A program made the translations under genes and the position numbers. 64,000 nt of DNA. Origin: Acidimicrobiaceae bacterium. GTDB taxonomy: Bacteria > Actinomycetota > Acidimicrobiia > Acidimicrobiales > RAAP-2. Location: the NCBI GenBank assembly GCA_003132165.1, contig PKWW01000051.1:1-64000 (forward strand). The letters run 5' to 3'. Under the pieces are notes generated by a model. It did not search any database. It had not been told where the DNA came from and was given only the letters and a program-made list of their open reading frames with translations. Shown in pieces: positions 41,912 to 50,634 of the stretch. How positions within the stretch are numbered: the first letter of the stretch is position 1; each line of letters starts with the position of its first letter.

Positions 41912-43111
41912 TTAGACTCCCGACTCCTCTCTTGGTCCCAGGGATACAGGTTTCAACCATTCTTCCCTGACGTCGACGAGCTGCGTCTCGATGCCGAGCG
42001 ACCACATGTCGGGGCTTGGCAGGTCGTAGAGACGATACGGCTTGCCCGGCACCTTCAAATCAGTGGGGAAATCCGGGGAAGTAATGGTCCGAAAGAAGTC
42101 GCGATATGTCAACTGGGGATCGGTGAGCACGTCGGCCATGTGGTTCACCGGCGCGACGGCTATCGAACGACCTTGACCTTCTCGATAGAGCCATTCACTC
42201 TTCTGCTTGGTGGTGTAGGACTCAAAGATCGACATGAACTTCTCGAGGGACTCGGGTTCGCGGCGCTTCTCGATCGTCTTCCACTCGTCTCGGGCAAGTT
42301 CGTCCGCACCTTCAACACCAGCTTCTTGAAGCCAAGCGACGAGGTTGAGCCACGCTTGCGCCGTGCCAAGCTTTCCGGCCACGATCGCGATGTAACCATC
42401 GGCGCACCGAAAAATCCCGGTGCCCGCCTCGCGCGGCTGATCCCCTGCACGCCGACGGACCGTGCCGCGCAGGTCGAACTCCGCGGTCGCATCTTCGAGC
42501 GCACCGACGAGCGTGGCTTGCACCGAGACGTCAACCCGCGGCGCTTCTGCGTCAACGCGACCCAGCAACGCCAACACCGAGGCGACCCCGGTCATGATGC
42601 CACCGCTGAAGTAAGCCTGATTTCCGTACACCGCCACGGGCGGCGTGTCGGGGTATCCCCCGAGCGAGAGCAGTCCACCGGCGGCCAGACCTACGAGGTC
42701 AGAGCCCACGTATTCATTGCCAATGCCTACGTGACCAAATATCGACGTCTCGATGAGCGCCACGTGCCGTGGGACGATCAATCCCTCGGGAAGACGATCG
42801 GATAACACGATGTCGCAAGAGTCAATCATTTCCTGCAACGCAGATCGCTGCGCGTTATCGGTCAAGTCGACGTTCACAACGCGCTTGTTGATGTTCGCAA
42901 ACGCACAAAAGGCGCTCAAAGTTTCACCAGCACTGTTGACAATGAAAGGCCCGGGCGCAGCGTCCGAGTCCTTTCCATCTCGCTCCACGCGCACGACATC
43001 GGCCCCGAGGTCCGCGAGAAGTCTCGCACCGTAAATTCCTTCGTAACCGCTTAAGTCGAGGACCCGAATCCCCGAAAGAAGGCCTCCCGCCTCGATGTCG
43101 TCTTCAAACAT
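41912..43111 (-). CDS. Class III CoA-transferase, subunit lacking catalytic Asp
   Basis: A 399-residue CaiB/BaiF-type protein: IRVLDLSGYEGIYGARLLADLGADVVRVE and NINKRVVNVDL are typical. In the region equivalent to the active site it reads VAVYGNQAYFSGG, with Asn164 where the partner has Asp173, so it is probably not catalytic on its own. GGAG site before the ATG at 43109-43111; a 72-residue frame ends over this start. Heteromeric class III transferases such as BbsEF are built from two related chains. Confidence 0.88.
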   Translation of the reverse strand: MFEDDIEAGGLLSGIRVLDLSGYEGIYGARLLADLGADVVRVERDGKDSDAAPGPFIVNSAGETLSAFCAFANINKRVVNVDLTDNAQRSALQEMIDSCDIVLSDRLPEGLIVPRHVALIETSIFGHVGIGNEYVGSDLVGLAAGGLLSLGGYPDTPPVAVYGNQAYFSGGIMTGVASVLALLGRVDAEAPRVDVSVQATLVGALEDATAEFDLRGTVRRRAGDQPREAGTGIFRCADGYIAIVAGKLGTAQAWLNLVAWLQEAGVEGADELARDEWKTIEKRREPESLEKFMSIFESYTTKQKSEWLYREGQGRSIAVAPVNHMADVLTDPQLTYRDFFRTITSPDFPTDLKVPGKPYRLYDLPSPDMWSLGIETQLVDVREEWLKPVSLGPREESGV

Positions 43112-43322
43112 GAGGGCTCCACGGCAGCGCAACAGGATTCGTTCGGGCATTGACCCCACAGCGTGGCCGCCGTGAAGGGCTACTCGGATCGAACGACTTG
43201 ACGGCGTCGTGAATCGACGACGACGCCCTCAGCTCGAGAGGCGCGCTGGAGAGGCGCAACTGTCCCTGAGTCAGTGCGCATTTCGACTTCTGAAAGACTC
43301 GCGTCGTGTTGTAGTCCGTCAT
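43104..43322 (-). CDS. Candidate 72-residue coupled small ORF
   Basis: Starts with ATG 7 nt after GAGGA and ends with TGA inside the first codons of the CoA-transferase gene (8-bp overlap), between the TPP-enzyme and CoA-transferase genes. Begins MTDYNTTRVFQKSKCALTQG; no family known. The first 45 codons have the G/C-ending use of the neighbours, the rest much less. Confidence 0.4.
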   Translation of the reverse strand: MTDYNTTRVFQKSKCALTQGQLRLSSAPLELRASSSIHDAVKSFDPSSPSRRPRCGVNARTNPVALPWSPHV

Positions 43323-43387
43323 CTCAGTTCCTCGTTTGTCACTGGTTCCAATTCATAATCGAGGGTGGCGTCACGTCGTCCTTACGC

Positions 43388-45175
43388 TTACGCGTCTGGA
43401 TCGTTCAGACTGTAAGTCGAGTACAGCGGGTAGCTCTTCGCCCATTGGTTCGGATAGGCCCGATCGATTCCGGCGGTGAAGTAGGTCGGAATCGTGAGAT
43501 CGATCTCCACGTCGATCACCCACGGCTGCCCGCTCGTAATCGCCTCGTCAAGCGCCGCGGCCAGGCCCTGCGCCGTCGTCACGTGCGTACCGCGCGCGCC
43601 GTTGGCTTCAGCCAGCTTCGTGTAGTCGGGGTTGTACGGTTCCCCGCTGTCCTTGCGGACGAAACGCGTCCACGGGTGCTGTCGACCGTAAGCGGTAACC
43701 GAACCCTTGCGTTCAATGCCGAATTCGTGATTGTTCAGGATCACCCACACTGCGGGCAGTTGATACTCCACCGCAGAGGCGAGGATTTGACTCGTCATGT
43801 TGAACGCGCCGTCACCAGTCAGCGCAATCGCCGGCCTCAGCGGGTCAGCCGCGACCGCTCCGAGAACCCCCGAAGAGGCCCACCCCATCTCGGCCATGCC
43901 GGGCGAGATGTGCCAAGAGTCCGGCTTGTCGATCTCCATGTAGGGCTCTGCGTATTGCACGACGTCGCCAATGTCGCAGAAGATCCGACCGTTATGACGC
44001 TTCGCCGCCTCACCGACCTCGTAGGCAAGACGACCGGGGTGAATCGGATCCGATTCTGACGTGATGACGGGCTGAATCTTCTCTTTCCACTCCGCCTTCC
44101 ACGTCTGGGCTTGGTCGTTCCACGTCGCGATTGCGTTGGAGTGGCCTCGGCGCTCGATCTCGTTGGCCAAGTCGGTCAGGAACGCCTCGGCGTCTGCCAC
44201 GATGCCGATCTCCACGGGATAATTGCGCCCGATCTCCTCATCGTCGATGTTGACCTGGATGATCTTGGTCTCGGGAACCGAATACACGAGACCGTTACGC
44301 CAGTTGCTCGTGTTGTTGTCCGAAAAACGCGCTCCAACGGCTATCAACACGTCAGCCTTTCGCGTCGCCTGCGCGGCGGCATCGGTGCCAGAACGTCCAA
44401 CCGGCCCCAAGCTCAGTGGGTGCGACTCGGGAACGATGCCCTTGGCGGTGAGCGTCGTAACAAAGGGCATGGGCATCAGTTCGAGAAGTCGCGCTAACGC
44501 CGCGGCAGACCCGGGTGATCGCTGGCAGCCGCCACCGGCCATGAGCACCGGGCGCTCGGCGGCGAGAAGCAACGTAGCGGTGCGCTCGACCGCGTCACGA
44601 TCCGCGCGGCGACGCGAAGTCGAGATACGAGTCAGTGGAGATTCCGCGTGACCGAAGATTTCAGCCAGCTGAATATCGAAAGGAACCTGCACGAAAACTG
44701 GGCCCGGACGCCCGCTCAGGGCAACCTTGTAGGCGTGGTTGATGATGTCGATCGCGGTGTCGGGTCGCTGGATTAGCCACGATCCCTTGGTGATCGGGCG
44801 AAAGACGTTCACCGCGTCCTCGTGACCCTTGTAGTACATCTCTTGCATGCCGCCCTTGCCGTAAAGGTGCGTTGAACCCGCGCCCGCGATGAGCAACACC
44901 GCCGCTGGATCGTGCATTGCGGTGGCGATTGCCCCCGCGGTGTTCATGAGGCCGGGACCCTTGGTCACGAACACCGGGGCGACGCGACCGGTCACGCGAT
45001 AGTAGATGTCGGCCATATGCACCGCGTGCGACTCGTGCTTTGCCTGGATGCCTTCGATCTGCGGCGCCTCGATCAGCGCGTCCATGAGTGGCCACATGGC
45101 ACCCCCGGCGTAGCCGAAGTAGTGCTCTATCTTCACAGTCTCCATCCAATCGACCATTGCGTCAACGACTCGCAT
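43388..45175 (-). CDS. Thiamine-diphosphate enzyme (acetolactate synthase-like)
   Basis: A 595-residue three-domain ThDP enzyme. Catalytic Glu48 in KHESHAVHMADIYYRVTG, GPGLMNTAGAIATA, central domain with VLMAGGGCQRS, and the ThDP/Mg motif GDGAFNMTSQILASAVEY ending in ILNNHEFG. Family members include acetolactate synthase, benzoylformate and 2-hydroxyacyl-CoA lyases; 2-oxo-acid decarboxylation to an aldehyde fits best, since an aldehyde dehydrogenase gene lies 29 nt upstream. No small regulatory subunit (ilvN) is present. Confidence 0.88.
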   Translation of the reverse strand: MRVVDAMVDWMETVKIEHYFGYAGGAMWPLMDALIEAPQIEGIQAKHESHAVHMADIYYRVTGRVAPVFVTKGPGLMNTAGAIATAMHDPAAVLLIAGAGSTHLYGKGGMQEMYYKGHEDAVNVFRPITKGSWLIQRPDTAIDIINHAYKVALSGRPGPVFVQVPFDIQLAEIFGHAESPLTRISTSRRRADRDAVERTATLLLAAERPVLMAGGGCQRSPGSAAALARLLELMPMPFVTTLTAKGIVPESHPLSLGPVGRSGTDAAAQATRKADVLIAVGARFSDNNTSNWRNGLVYSVPETKIIQVNIDDEEIGRNYPVEIGIVADAEAFLTDLANEIERRGHSNAIATWNDQAQTWKAEWKEKIQPVITSESDPIHPGRLAYEVGEAAKRHNGRIFCDIGDVVQYAEPYMEIDKPDSWHISPGMAEMGWASSGVLGAVAADPLRPAIALTGDGAFNMTSQILASAVEYQLPAVWVILNNHEFGIERKGSVTAYGRQHPWTRFVRKDSGEPYNPDYTKLAEANGARGTHVTTAQGLAAALDEAITSGQPWVIDVEIDLTIPTYFTAGIDRAYPNQWAKSYPLYSTYSLNDPDA

Positions 45176-45204
45176 ACCCGTACCTTCTCTTTCTTTTTTT
45201 CCGC

Positions 45205-46635
45205 TCAGCTCGGCTGGGCGAAGACCAACAATCGAATCTCTGACATCTCGTCCATGGCGTAGCGCACGCCTTCACGGCCCAACCCTGAATCCTTGACTCC
45301 CCCGTAAGGCATGTGATCGATCCGGTACGAGGGCGAATCATTGATGATGACGCCTCCCACTTCAAGCGAGTTGAACGCGTCGAATGACTTCGCGACGTCA
45401 GTCGTGAAGATTCCGGCCTGCAGACCGAACCTTGAGTCATTGATCTCCGCGAGGCCACTCGCGAAGTCTTTGACCTCTTGCACAATTGCCACGGGTCCGA
45501 AGGCCTCCTCGCGACACAGCGCCGCCGAAGCGGGCACGTCGACGAGGATGGTCGGCGGGATGTAGTTGCCCTCGCCTATACCGCCCACGAGGATTCGTCC
45601 GCCCTGTGACGTCGCGTCGTTGATTAAATTGCGCACGCGTTCCGCCGAGGCCTCGTTAATCACGGGGCCGACATCGGTGTCTTCATTCGAGGGGTCACCG
45701 AGACGCAACTTCTTCGCCGCCTCGATGAAGAGAGCGACAAACTCCTCGTACGCATTGGTGTGAACGTAGACGCGCTGCACGCTGATGCAGGTCTGACCGG
45801 CGTACTTGAATGCACCGGCGGCGCAACGCGTCGCCGCCCACTCGAGGTCTGCTCCAGAATCAACAAGAGCGCCGGCGTTCCCACCGAGCTCCAGCAGCGT
45901 TCGCTTCTTGCCCGCGCGCTCTTTCATCGACCAACCCACTCGGGGGCTGCCCGTAAAGCTCAAGACCTTGAAGCGCTCGTCAGTGACGAGTTGGTCGCCC
46001 ACGGCGATGGACATCGCCATGATCGAAACCGAACCCGCCGGCGCGCCGGCTTCATCAATGATCTTGGCCACCTCGAGCATGGCCAGGGGGGCGTTGGAGG
46101 GGATCTTCAAGACAATGGGACACCCCACCGCCATGGCCGGCGCGAGCTTGTGTGCGGAAAGACTCACCGGTAAGTTGAACGGAATGATGCCGGCCACGAG
46201 GCCTGCAGGGAATCGACGGGTAATCCCGAGTCGCCCTCGAGAAGCTTTGTTGATGCCGAGGTCAAGCACTTCGCCTCCGATGCGCTCAGCCTCTTCGGCC
46301 GCCACTCGAAAGGTGAGCGCCGACCTCTCTATCTCTGTGCGCGCGTCGCGCACGGGCTTGCCGGCTTCGGCGCTTAGTAGCTGAGCGAGGAGCTCATTGC
46401 GTTCCGTCATGAGATCAGAAACTCGACGCAAGATTGCCGACCGCTCGTACGGGGCTTGTCCGCGCAAGATCTCTTGTGCCGAGAGCCCTCCCTCAATGGC
46501 CGCCTCGACCATCTCACCGGATGCTTCGTACGTCTGACCGACGAGATGCCCATCTCCGGGTGCGCGCACATCGATCACGTCGGCACTCGCCATCCAAGAG
46601 CCGGCGACGAAGAGGGGGGCGGGGGTACCAGTCAC
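45205..46635 (-). CDS. NAD(P)-dependent aldehyde dehydrogenase
   Basis: About 476 residues from GTG 46633-46635; the frame is open further but overlaps the ATPase gene. Seen: IPFNLPVSLSAHKLAPAM, FTGSPRVGWSMKERAG, catalytic Glu in LLELGGNAG, catalytic Cys in YAGQTCISVQRVYVH and EEAFGPVA. Close to the lactaldehyde/glyceraldehyde-type ALDHs. Probably oxidises the aldehyde made by the ThDP enzyme or one of the aldolase-like proteins. Confidence 0.9.
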   Translation of the reverse strand: MTGTPAPLFVAGSWMASADVIDVRAPGDGHLVGQTYEASGEMVEAAIEGGLSAQEILRGQAPYERSAILRRVSDLMTERNELLAQLLSAEAGKPVRDARTEIERSALTFRVAAEEAERIGGEVLDLGINKASRGRLGITRRFPAGLVAGIIPFNLPVSLSAHKLAPAMAVGCPIVLKIPSNAPLAMLEVAKIIDEAGAPAGSVSIMAMSIAVGDQLVTDERFKVLSFTGSPRVGWSMKERAGKKRTLLELGGNAGALVDSGADLEWAATRCAAGAFKYAGQTCISVQRVYVHTNAYEEFVALFIEAAKKLRLGDPSNEDTDVGPVINEASAERVRNLINDATSQGGRILVGGIGEGNYIPPTILVDVPASAALCREEAFGPVAIVQEVKDFASGLAEINDSRFGLQAGIFTTDVAKSFDAFNSLEVGGVIINDSPSYRIDHMPYGGVKDSGLGREGVRYAMDEMSEIRLLVFAQPS

Positions 46636-46684
46636 GGCTGGCGTCCAGTCACAGATCCACGCACATCGGGGAGTGCGAACACGC

Positions 46685-47452
46685 TCACGCTCGAGCCTCG
46701 GCCTTCTCAATTTCCGCTCTGAGGACGGACCACGTCGCCGTGCGAAGTTCCGTGTATTCCGGTGTGGAGCGCCAGTCGTAGTCAGCACGCGGACGCTTGA
46801 GGTGGATGGCGTGTTGGTCGATCACGCGTCCGGGCACGCCCATCACCACCATGCGATCAGAGAGAAATATTGCTTCGTCGATTGAGTGGGTGACGAAGAT
46901 GACCGAAAGATTCCGTTCGGCACAAATCTTTTGAAGTAGGACTTGGAGATGCTCGCGCGTCAGCGCGTCAAGCGCGCCGAAGGGTTCGTCCATCAGCATC
47001 AGCTTGGGTTGAATAGCGAGGGCCCGGGCCAGTCCAACGCGTTGGCATTGACCTCCCGAAAGCTGAGAGGGATAGTGGTTGGCGCGGTCGGCGAGTCCGA
47101 CGAGTTCTAAGTACTCAGCGGCGGTCACCTTTCGCTCCTTCTTGCCCATCCCCTGCATCTCCAGGCCGTAGGCCACGTTGGCCAGCGCCGTGCGCCACGG
47201 AAAGAGGTTGAACTGTTGAAAGACCATGGCCTTGTCTCGTGACGGAGCGAGCGCCGACACACCGTTGAGTCGGACGTCACCCCCAGAGGGGTCGAGCAAT
47301 CCGGCGATGATGCGAAGCGCGGTGGTCTTTCCGCAACCACTGGGTCCGATCAAGGTAATGAATTCACCGTCGGCTATCGTCAAATCGAAGTCCGCCAGAG
47401 CGGGGCCCTCCGAGCCCGAGTAAGTCTTTTGAAGGTGTTGAATTTCCAGCAC
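46685..47452 (-). CDS. ABC transporter ATPase (SsuB/TauB/NitD type)
   Basis: A 255-residue ATPase: Walker A GPSGCGKTT, VFQQFNLFPWRTALANVAYG (the FPW of nitrate/taurine ATPases), signature LSGGQCQRVGLARAL, Walker B LMLMDEPFGALDA, switch VTHSIDEAIFLSDR. It matches the NMT1-type binding protein and fused permease at 33.3-36.5 kb although 11 kb apart. First gene of a leftward operon running to 37467, driven by the promoter at 47671-47699. Confidence 0.93.
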   Translation of the reverse strand: MLEIQHLQKTYSGSEGPALADFDLTIADGEFITLIGPSGCGKTTALRIIAGLLDPSGGDVRLNGVSALAPSRDKAMVFQQFNLFPWRTALANVAYGLEMQGMGKKERKVTAAEYLELVGLADRANHYPSQLSGGQCQRVGLARALAIQPKLMLMDEPFGALDALTREHLQVLLQKICAERNLSVIFVTHSIDEAIFLSDRMVVMGVPGRVIDQHAIHLKRPRADYDWRSTPEYTELRTATWSVLRAEIEKAEARA

Positions 47453-47640
47453 AGAGCCCCCTTAGGCGTTGTAACAATGTGATAGGTGAAAAAAGTACAT
47501 ACCGAGAGTCACGAGTTAGTGAGGCTCGTACGGATACTCATGAATCTGCGAGCGACCCGGCGAGAAACTCTTGCTAATCCGTGCGTTGACAAAGGATCGA
47601 TCACCCGAAGATTCTTCATATCCCTTGAACTTCCCCCCTC

Positions 47641-47703
47641 GAATTGCCGCAACGACAATTCCATTAAGACAAGATATCAGCAACAAATATTGCAGTCAAC
47701 TCA
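47641..47703. repeat. Promoter-region repeat, copy A
   Basis: 63 bp that recur with only about seven differences at 49422-49484; weaker similarity continues some 30 bp to the left. It carries the promoter of the ATPase operon. Confidence 0.85.
47671..47699 (-). promoter_or_regulatory. Promoter of the ATPase-led operon with GCAA-N6-TTGC operator
   Basis: Read leftwards: TTGACT (47694-47699), 17 nt, TATCTT (47671-47676). The spacer contains the palindrome GCAACAAATATTGC (47680-47693, plus-strand reading). About 220 bp before the ATPase ATG. Confidence 0.65.
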
Positions 47704-48062
47704 GTCCGTGGAAATCTTCGCTTCTTTTTTTCGGTTTTTCGCACCTGCAAGTAAATTGCCCCGGCGAGCGACTGAGGCTCTCTCCTCATTGAAGTCACCA
47801 ACCAGAAAGCCTCCCGGCCAGCGGCAATGGGGCCGACTTCGCCACCACGCCACCGACCAGGAGGCTTCCGATTGAAAGGTTTGAAATTCGCTTAAGGGTG
47901 ATGAAATCCATGGTGCAGCTCATCCGCTCCACGATTGTCACGTCGGTAAACTCGTGGGCGCCGCACACGACGCTCTCGAACTTGGCGCGGAACTAACCCA
48001 CCAATCCCTAAGAACGCTTCAACCTAAAGTATTCCTTTCAAAGTTCATCACGTCACTTCCCA

Positions 48063-49262
48063 TTACCGGGTGACGTACTTGATCTTGCATGAAGTTCCAT
48101 TCAGCTCGGTGATGGTTAATGTGCCAATACCCTTGTGCGCCTTCGCCGTTGCCGTCACGCGAAGAGTGAGCAGACTGCCGGTGTCACCTGCGACGCTGAA
48201 GCGAGTGCCTGGATTCGTACTGGTGACCGTGGGCTTACCGGTGAAGTTCCGGCCCGAGATCTTCAGTACGACAGTCTTTCCAATGATCGCGGTGCCCGTG
48301 ACGCGGGTGGCGACCACGGCTGGCGGAGCGACTGGGTTCGCGACGAACGTGTAGGTTGCCGCCTTGGCATTCGCCACCAGGTACGTGGAGGTAGCGGCTT
48401 CACTCGCCGTAACGATGCAGGTTCCGATGCTCGTCGCGGTCAGCGAGGTGCCCGAGATCGCACAGCCTGTCGCGGTGCCATTGGTGACTGCGAACGTCGG
48501 AGCACTCGTACCGGCGCCACCCGTCGTAATCAACGTGATTGGATTCTCCAAGGCAGCAATGGTCGCCAAGAGCTTCAGCGTCGGCTGGGGGATCTGCGAC
48601 GCAACGACGAGCGTGTACTGCTGCACATACGTTTCGGGCGTGATCGCGTCAGTCACCGTAATCGTGAACGTGTACGAACCGTTGGTCGTGGGCGTTCCCG
48701 CGATGGAGTCCGTCGTCGAACTGGCCTGCGAGGCCAACGCGAGACCCGCGGGCAGGGCGCCCGCGGAGACCGCCCAGGTGCCAGCCGTCGCGACACTCAA
48801 GGTGCCCGAATTAAACGCGGTGTTCACCAGGATCGGACTGGTCAGAGGGCTCGGATTGATTCCCGTCACCACGAGCGTGTAGCTCTGGGAATACGTCGCG
48901 GGTGTGACCGCATCAGTAACAGTGACCGTAAAGTCGTAGGTCCCGTCGCCCGTTGGTGTCCCTGAGATCGTGTCCGTCGTCGCACTCGCCAACGAGGTGA
49001 ACGCAAGGCCCGCGGGCAACGCTCCTGCAGAAATGGACCACATTCCTGCCGTCGCGACAGTCAAGGTACTTGAGGTGTACGCCGCACCCACCGCGGCACT
49101 TGCCAAGTTGGTGGGGGTGATTTGCGCTGCTCCGGCCGGTGATTCAGAGACCAGGATCGAGCCAGCGATCAGGAGTATTGAAGATACTCCTACAGTCAGG
49201 AGTCTCGCTAGCGTTGAAAGTACTGACCAATGAATTCCATAGTGATTTATAATCTTGCGCAT
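48063..49262 (-). CDS. Secreted protein with putative Ig-like (He_PIG) repeats
   Basis: A 399-residue exported protein. Signal segment LLTVGVSSILLIAGSILVS ending before SPAGAA. Two repeats of about 78 residues follow, each with a WxxSAGALPAGLA core, SxTTDxIxGTPT and a YDFTVTVTDAVTPATY-like strand, as in the putative Ig family of dystroglycan/cadherin-like folds; then a further beta-rich domain with two Cys near the C-terminus. No membrane anchor or LPXTG is seen, so it is probably released. Its promoter is a near copy of the ATPase-operon promoter, suggesting a surface or scavenging role tied to that substrate. Confidence 0.75.
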   Translation of the reverse strand: MRKIINHYGIHWSVLSTLARLLTVGVSSILLIAGSILVSESPAGAAQITPTNLASAAVGAAYTSSTLTVATAGMWSISAGALPAGLAFTSLASATTDTISGTPTGDGTYDFTVTVTDAVTPATYSQSYTLVVTGINPSPLTSPILVNTAFNSGTLSVATAGTWAVSAGALPAGLALASQASSTTDSIAGTPTTNGSYTFTITVTDAITPETYVQQYTLVVASQIPQPTLKLLATIAALENPITLITTGGAGTSAPTFAVTNGTATGCAISGTSLTATSIGTCIVTASEAATSTYLVANAKAATYTFVANPVAPPAVVATRVTGTAIIGKTVVLKISGRNFTGKPTVTSTNPGTRFSVAGDTGSLLTLRVTATAKAHKGIGTLTITELNGTSCKIKYVTR

Positions 49263-49421
49263 GGCGCCCCACCCCTTTTGATTAATTGAGTAATACAACT
49301 GGTTAATGCTCGACCGAGACAACGGGTCGCCTGATTACGCAGGTGAACTGCTTGTCAATCGTTGCTTTCGCTTGAGATTGACCGCCTCGGTTTGTTTTCA
49401 TATCTCCCTGATATTTCACTT

Positions 49422-49484
49422 GAATTGCCGCAACGGCGATTCCATTGCGACAACATATCAGCAACAAATATTGCAGTCAACTCA
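49422..49484. repeat. Promoter-region repeat, copy B
   Basis: Near-identical to 47641-47703, same orientation, 1.78 kb apart. It contains the promoter of the Ig-like protein gene. Confidence 0.85.
49452..49480 (-). promoter_or_regulatory. Promoter of the Ig-like gene with GCAA-N6-TTGC operator
   Basis: Read leftwards: TTGACT (49475-49480), 17 nt, TATGTT (49452-49457), with GCAACAAATATTGC (49461-49474, plus-strand reading) filling the spacer. About 190 bp before the ATG. Confidence 0.65.
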
Positions 49485-50163
49485 ATTGGTGAAATCCTTT
49501 GAGGGGAAGGTTGACGTCGCCACTAATTTGGTGCTCTCGCTGTCGCCCGACGGTGAATTCGAAGGCTGGTTCGTCCGAATTCTCAATTTTGTCCGTCTTC
49601 AATGCGAAATGCCTGTTTCTCGCAGAGTCCGCGCCCCTTCGTGAAGCCACACAACTCGAACCTCGAGTGCCCCGGATCTACTCCACATCCCTGACCGCTC
49701 CTTCGATCATCTGAGGTCGCCGACAATTTCGTGTCGAGTCCGGTATTGGATAGTTCCTTTGCCGTACGTGAGCTGCTTCATTCTCCGACGACGCAACAGT
49801 CACGATCCATTCCAGGGTCTGTCACTCTTCGAGGTCCTGAGGGCGACACCTGTTGGCCATCCCATCGAAATTGATTCGACCACGTCTTTCGCGTTCACTA
49901 ACCGCCGCGCGAAGCGGCGCGAGGCTGGAACTCTCCCGCGCGTCCAGAAATTCTCGAACGTCGTGGCACCGTGAACAACGTCGAGAATTGGCTCAGTCAC
50001 GCCGTCGACAATTCTGATGGTCCTCGAGATGCAATACTGGCCCGATACTGCAGCACGCGGAGGCGCCACCACACGGAGACCAGCCGATGAACTTGCTTCT
50101 CGCTGTTGGTTGGCTTAAGCCAGTTCGAATTCAAATTGGACTGCGAGAAGAATAGGAGAAATC

Positions 50164-50634
50164 ATGGTTGAGAACATCGATTCATCAATCGTGGAAGCAC
50201 TCACTGGCTACCCAGAAGTTGGTGTTCCCGACGCGATCATCCCGTTGCTAACAGTCGACGAAGCGGGATATCCCCACGTCTGCCTCCTCTCTCGCGCAGA
50301 ACTCGATGCCGACGCGAGCCATATCTATGCAGTGGTCGCCAGCACGGTCAGCAAGTCCAATATTCGCCGGGATCGGCGGGCAACCTTGATTCTCTTCACT
50401 GCGTTAGCGGCCTACTACTGCAAACTCGATGTCGCCACGATCAATGAGGACGACGGTCTACTTGGCATTGTCTTCACGGTCTCTTCGACAAAGAAAGATG
50501 GTGATGAGTCATTCCACATGCAGGCCCCGAACTATCTGCCAACTGAAGCGATCGCTTCGAATGAGCATTGGACGCACAGTCGCACCTTGCTTCGCGAGCT
50601 CAAAACTGAGTACTCCGACAAGCACCTCGACTAG
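50164..50634 (+). CDS. FMN-binding split-barrel protein (pyridoxamine-phosphate-oxidase-like)
   Basis: A 156-residue protein. TVDEAGYPHVCLLSRAEL and VVASTVSKSNIRRDRRATLILF match the core strands of the flavin/F420-binding split-barrel fold. An AGGAG site precedes the ATG by 7 nt. It stands alone between gene-free stretches. The reaction is unknown; relatives include pyridoxamine phosphate oxidase, flavin reductases and F420-dependent reductases. Confidence 0.7.
   Translation: MVENIDSSIVEALTGYPEVGVPDAIIPLLTVDEAGYPHVCLLSRAELDADASHIYAVVASTVSKSNIRRDRRATLILFTALAAYYCKLDVATINEDDGLLGIVFTVSSTKKDGDESFHMQAPNYLPTEAIASNEHWTHSRTLLRELKTEYSDKHLD

Larger units (their letters stand above)
47453..48062. other. 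Gene-free stretch holding the ATPase-operon promoter
   Basis: About 600 bp. It contains repeat copy A with the promoter (47641-47703) and a pair of arms AAGCCTCC (47807-47814) and GGAGGCTT (47860-47867) that could form a long hairpin downstream of the Ig-like gene. No coding region is convincing. Confidence 0.5.
49263..50163. other. 900-bp stretch without a convincing gene
   Basis: Contains repeat copy B and the promoter of the Ig-like gene (49422-49484). Beyond 49500 only short frames without ribosome sites or family features are present, including a 90-residue one on the minus strand at 49800-50072. The last 20 bp hold the AGGAG site of the next gene. Confidence 0.5.

Noticed and set aside
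43388..45175. Sulfoacetaldehyde acetyltransferase (Xsc), suggested by the taurine-like transporter and length
   Set aside because: The sequence after the catalytic Glu does not follow the Xsc pattern, and no phosphotransacetylase or taurine aminotransferase/dehydrogenase is nearby.
49800..50072. A 90-residue minus-strand frame in the large gap before the split-barrel gene
   Set aside because: No ribosome site, no family features, and the strand is opposite to the adjacent gene; left as non-coding.
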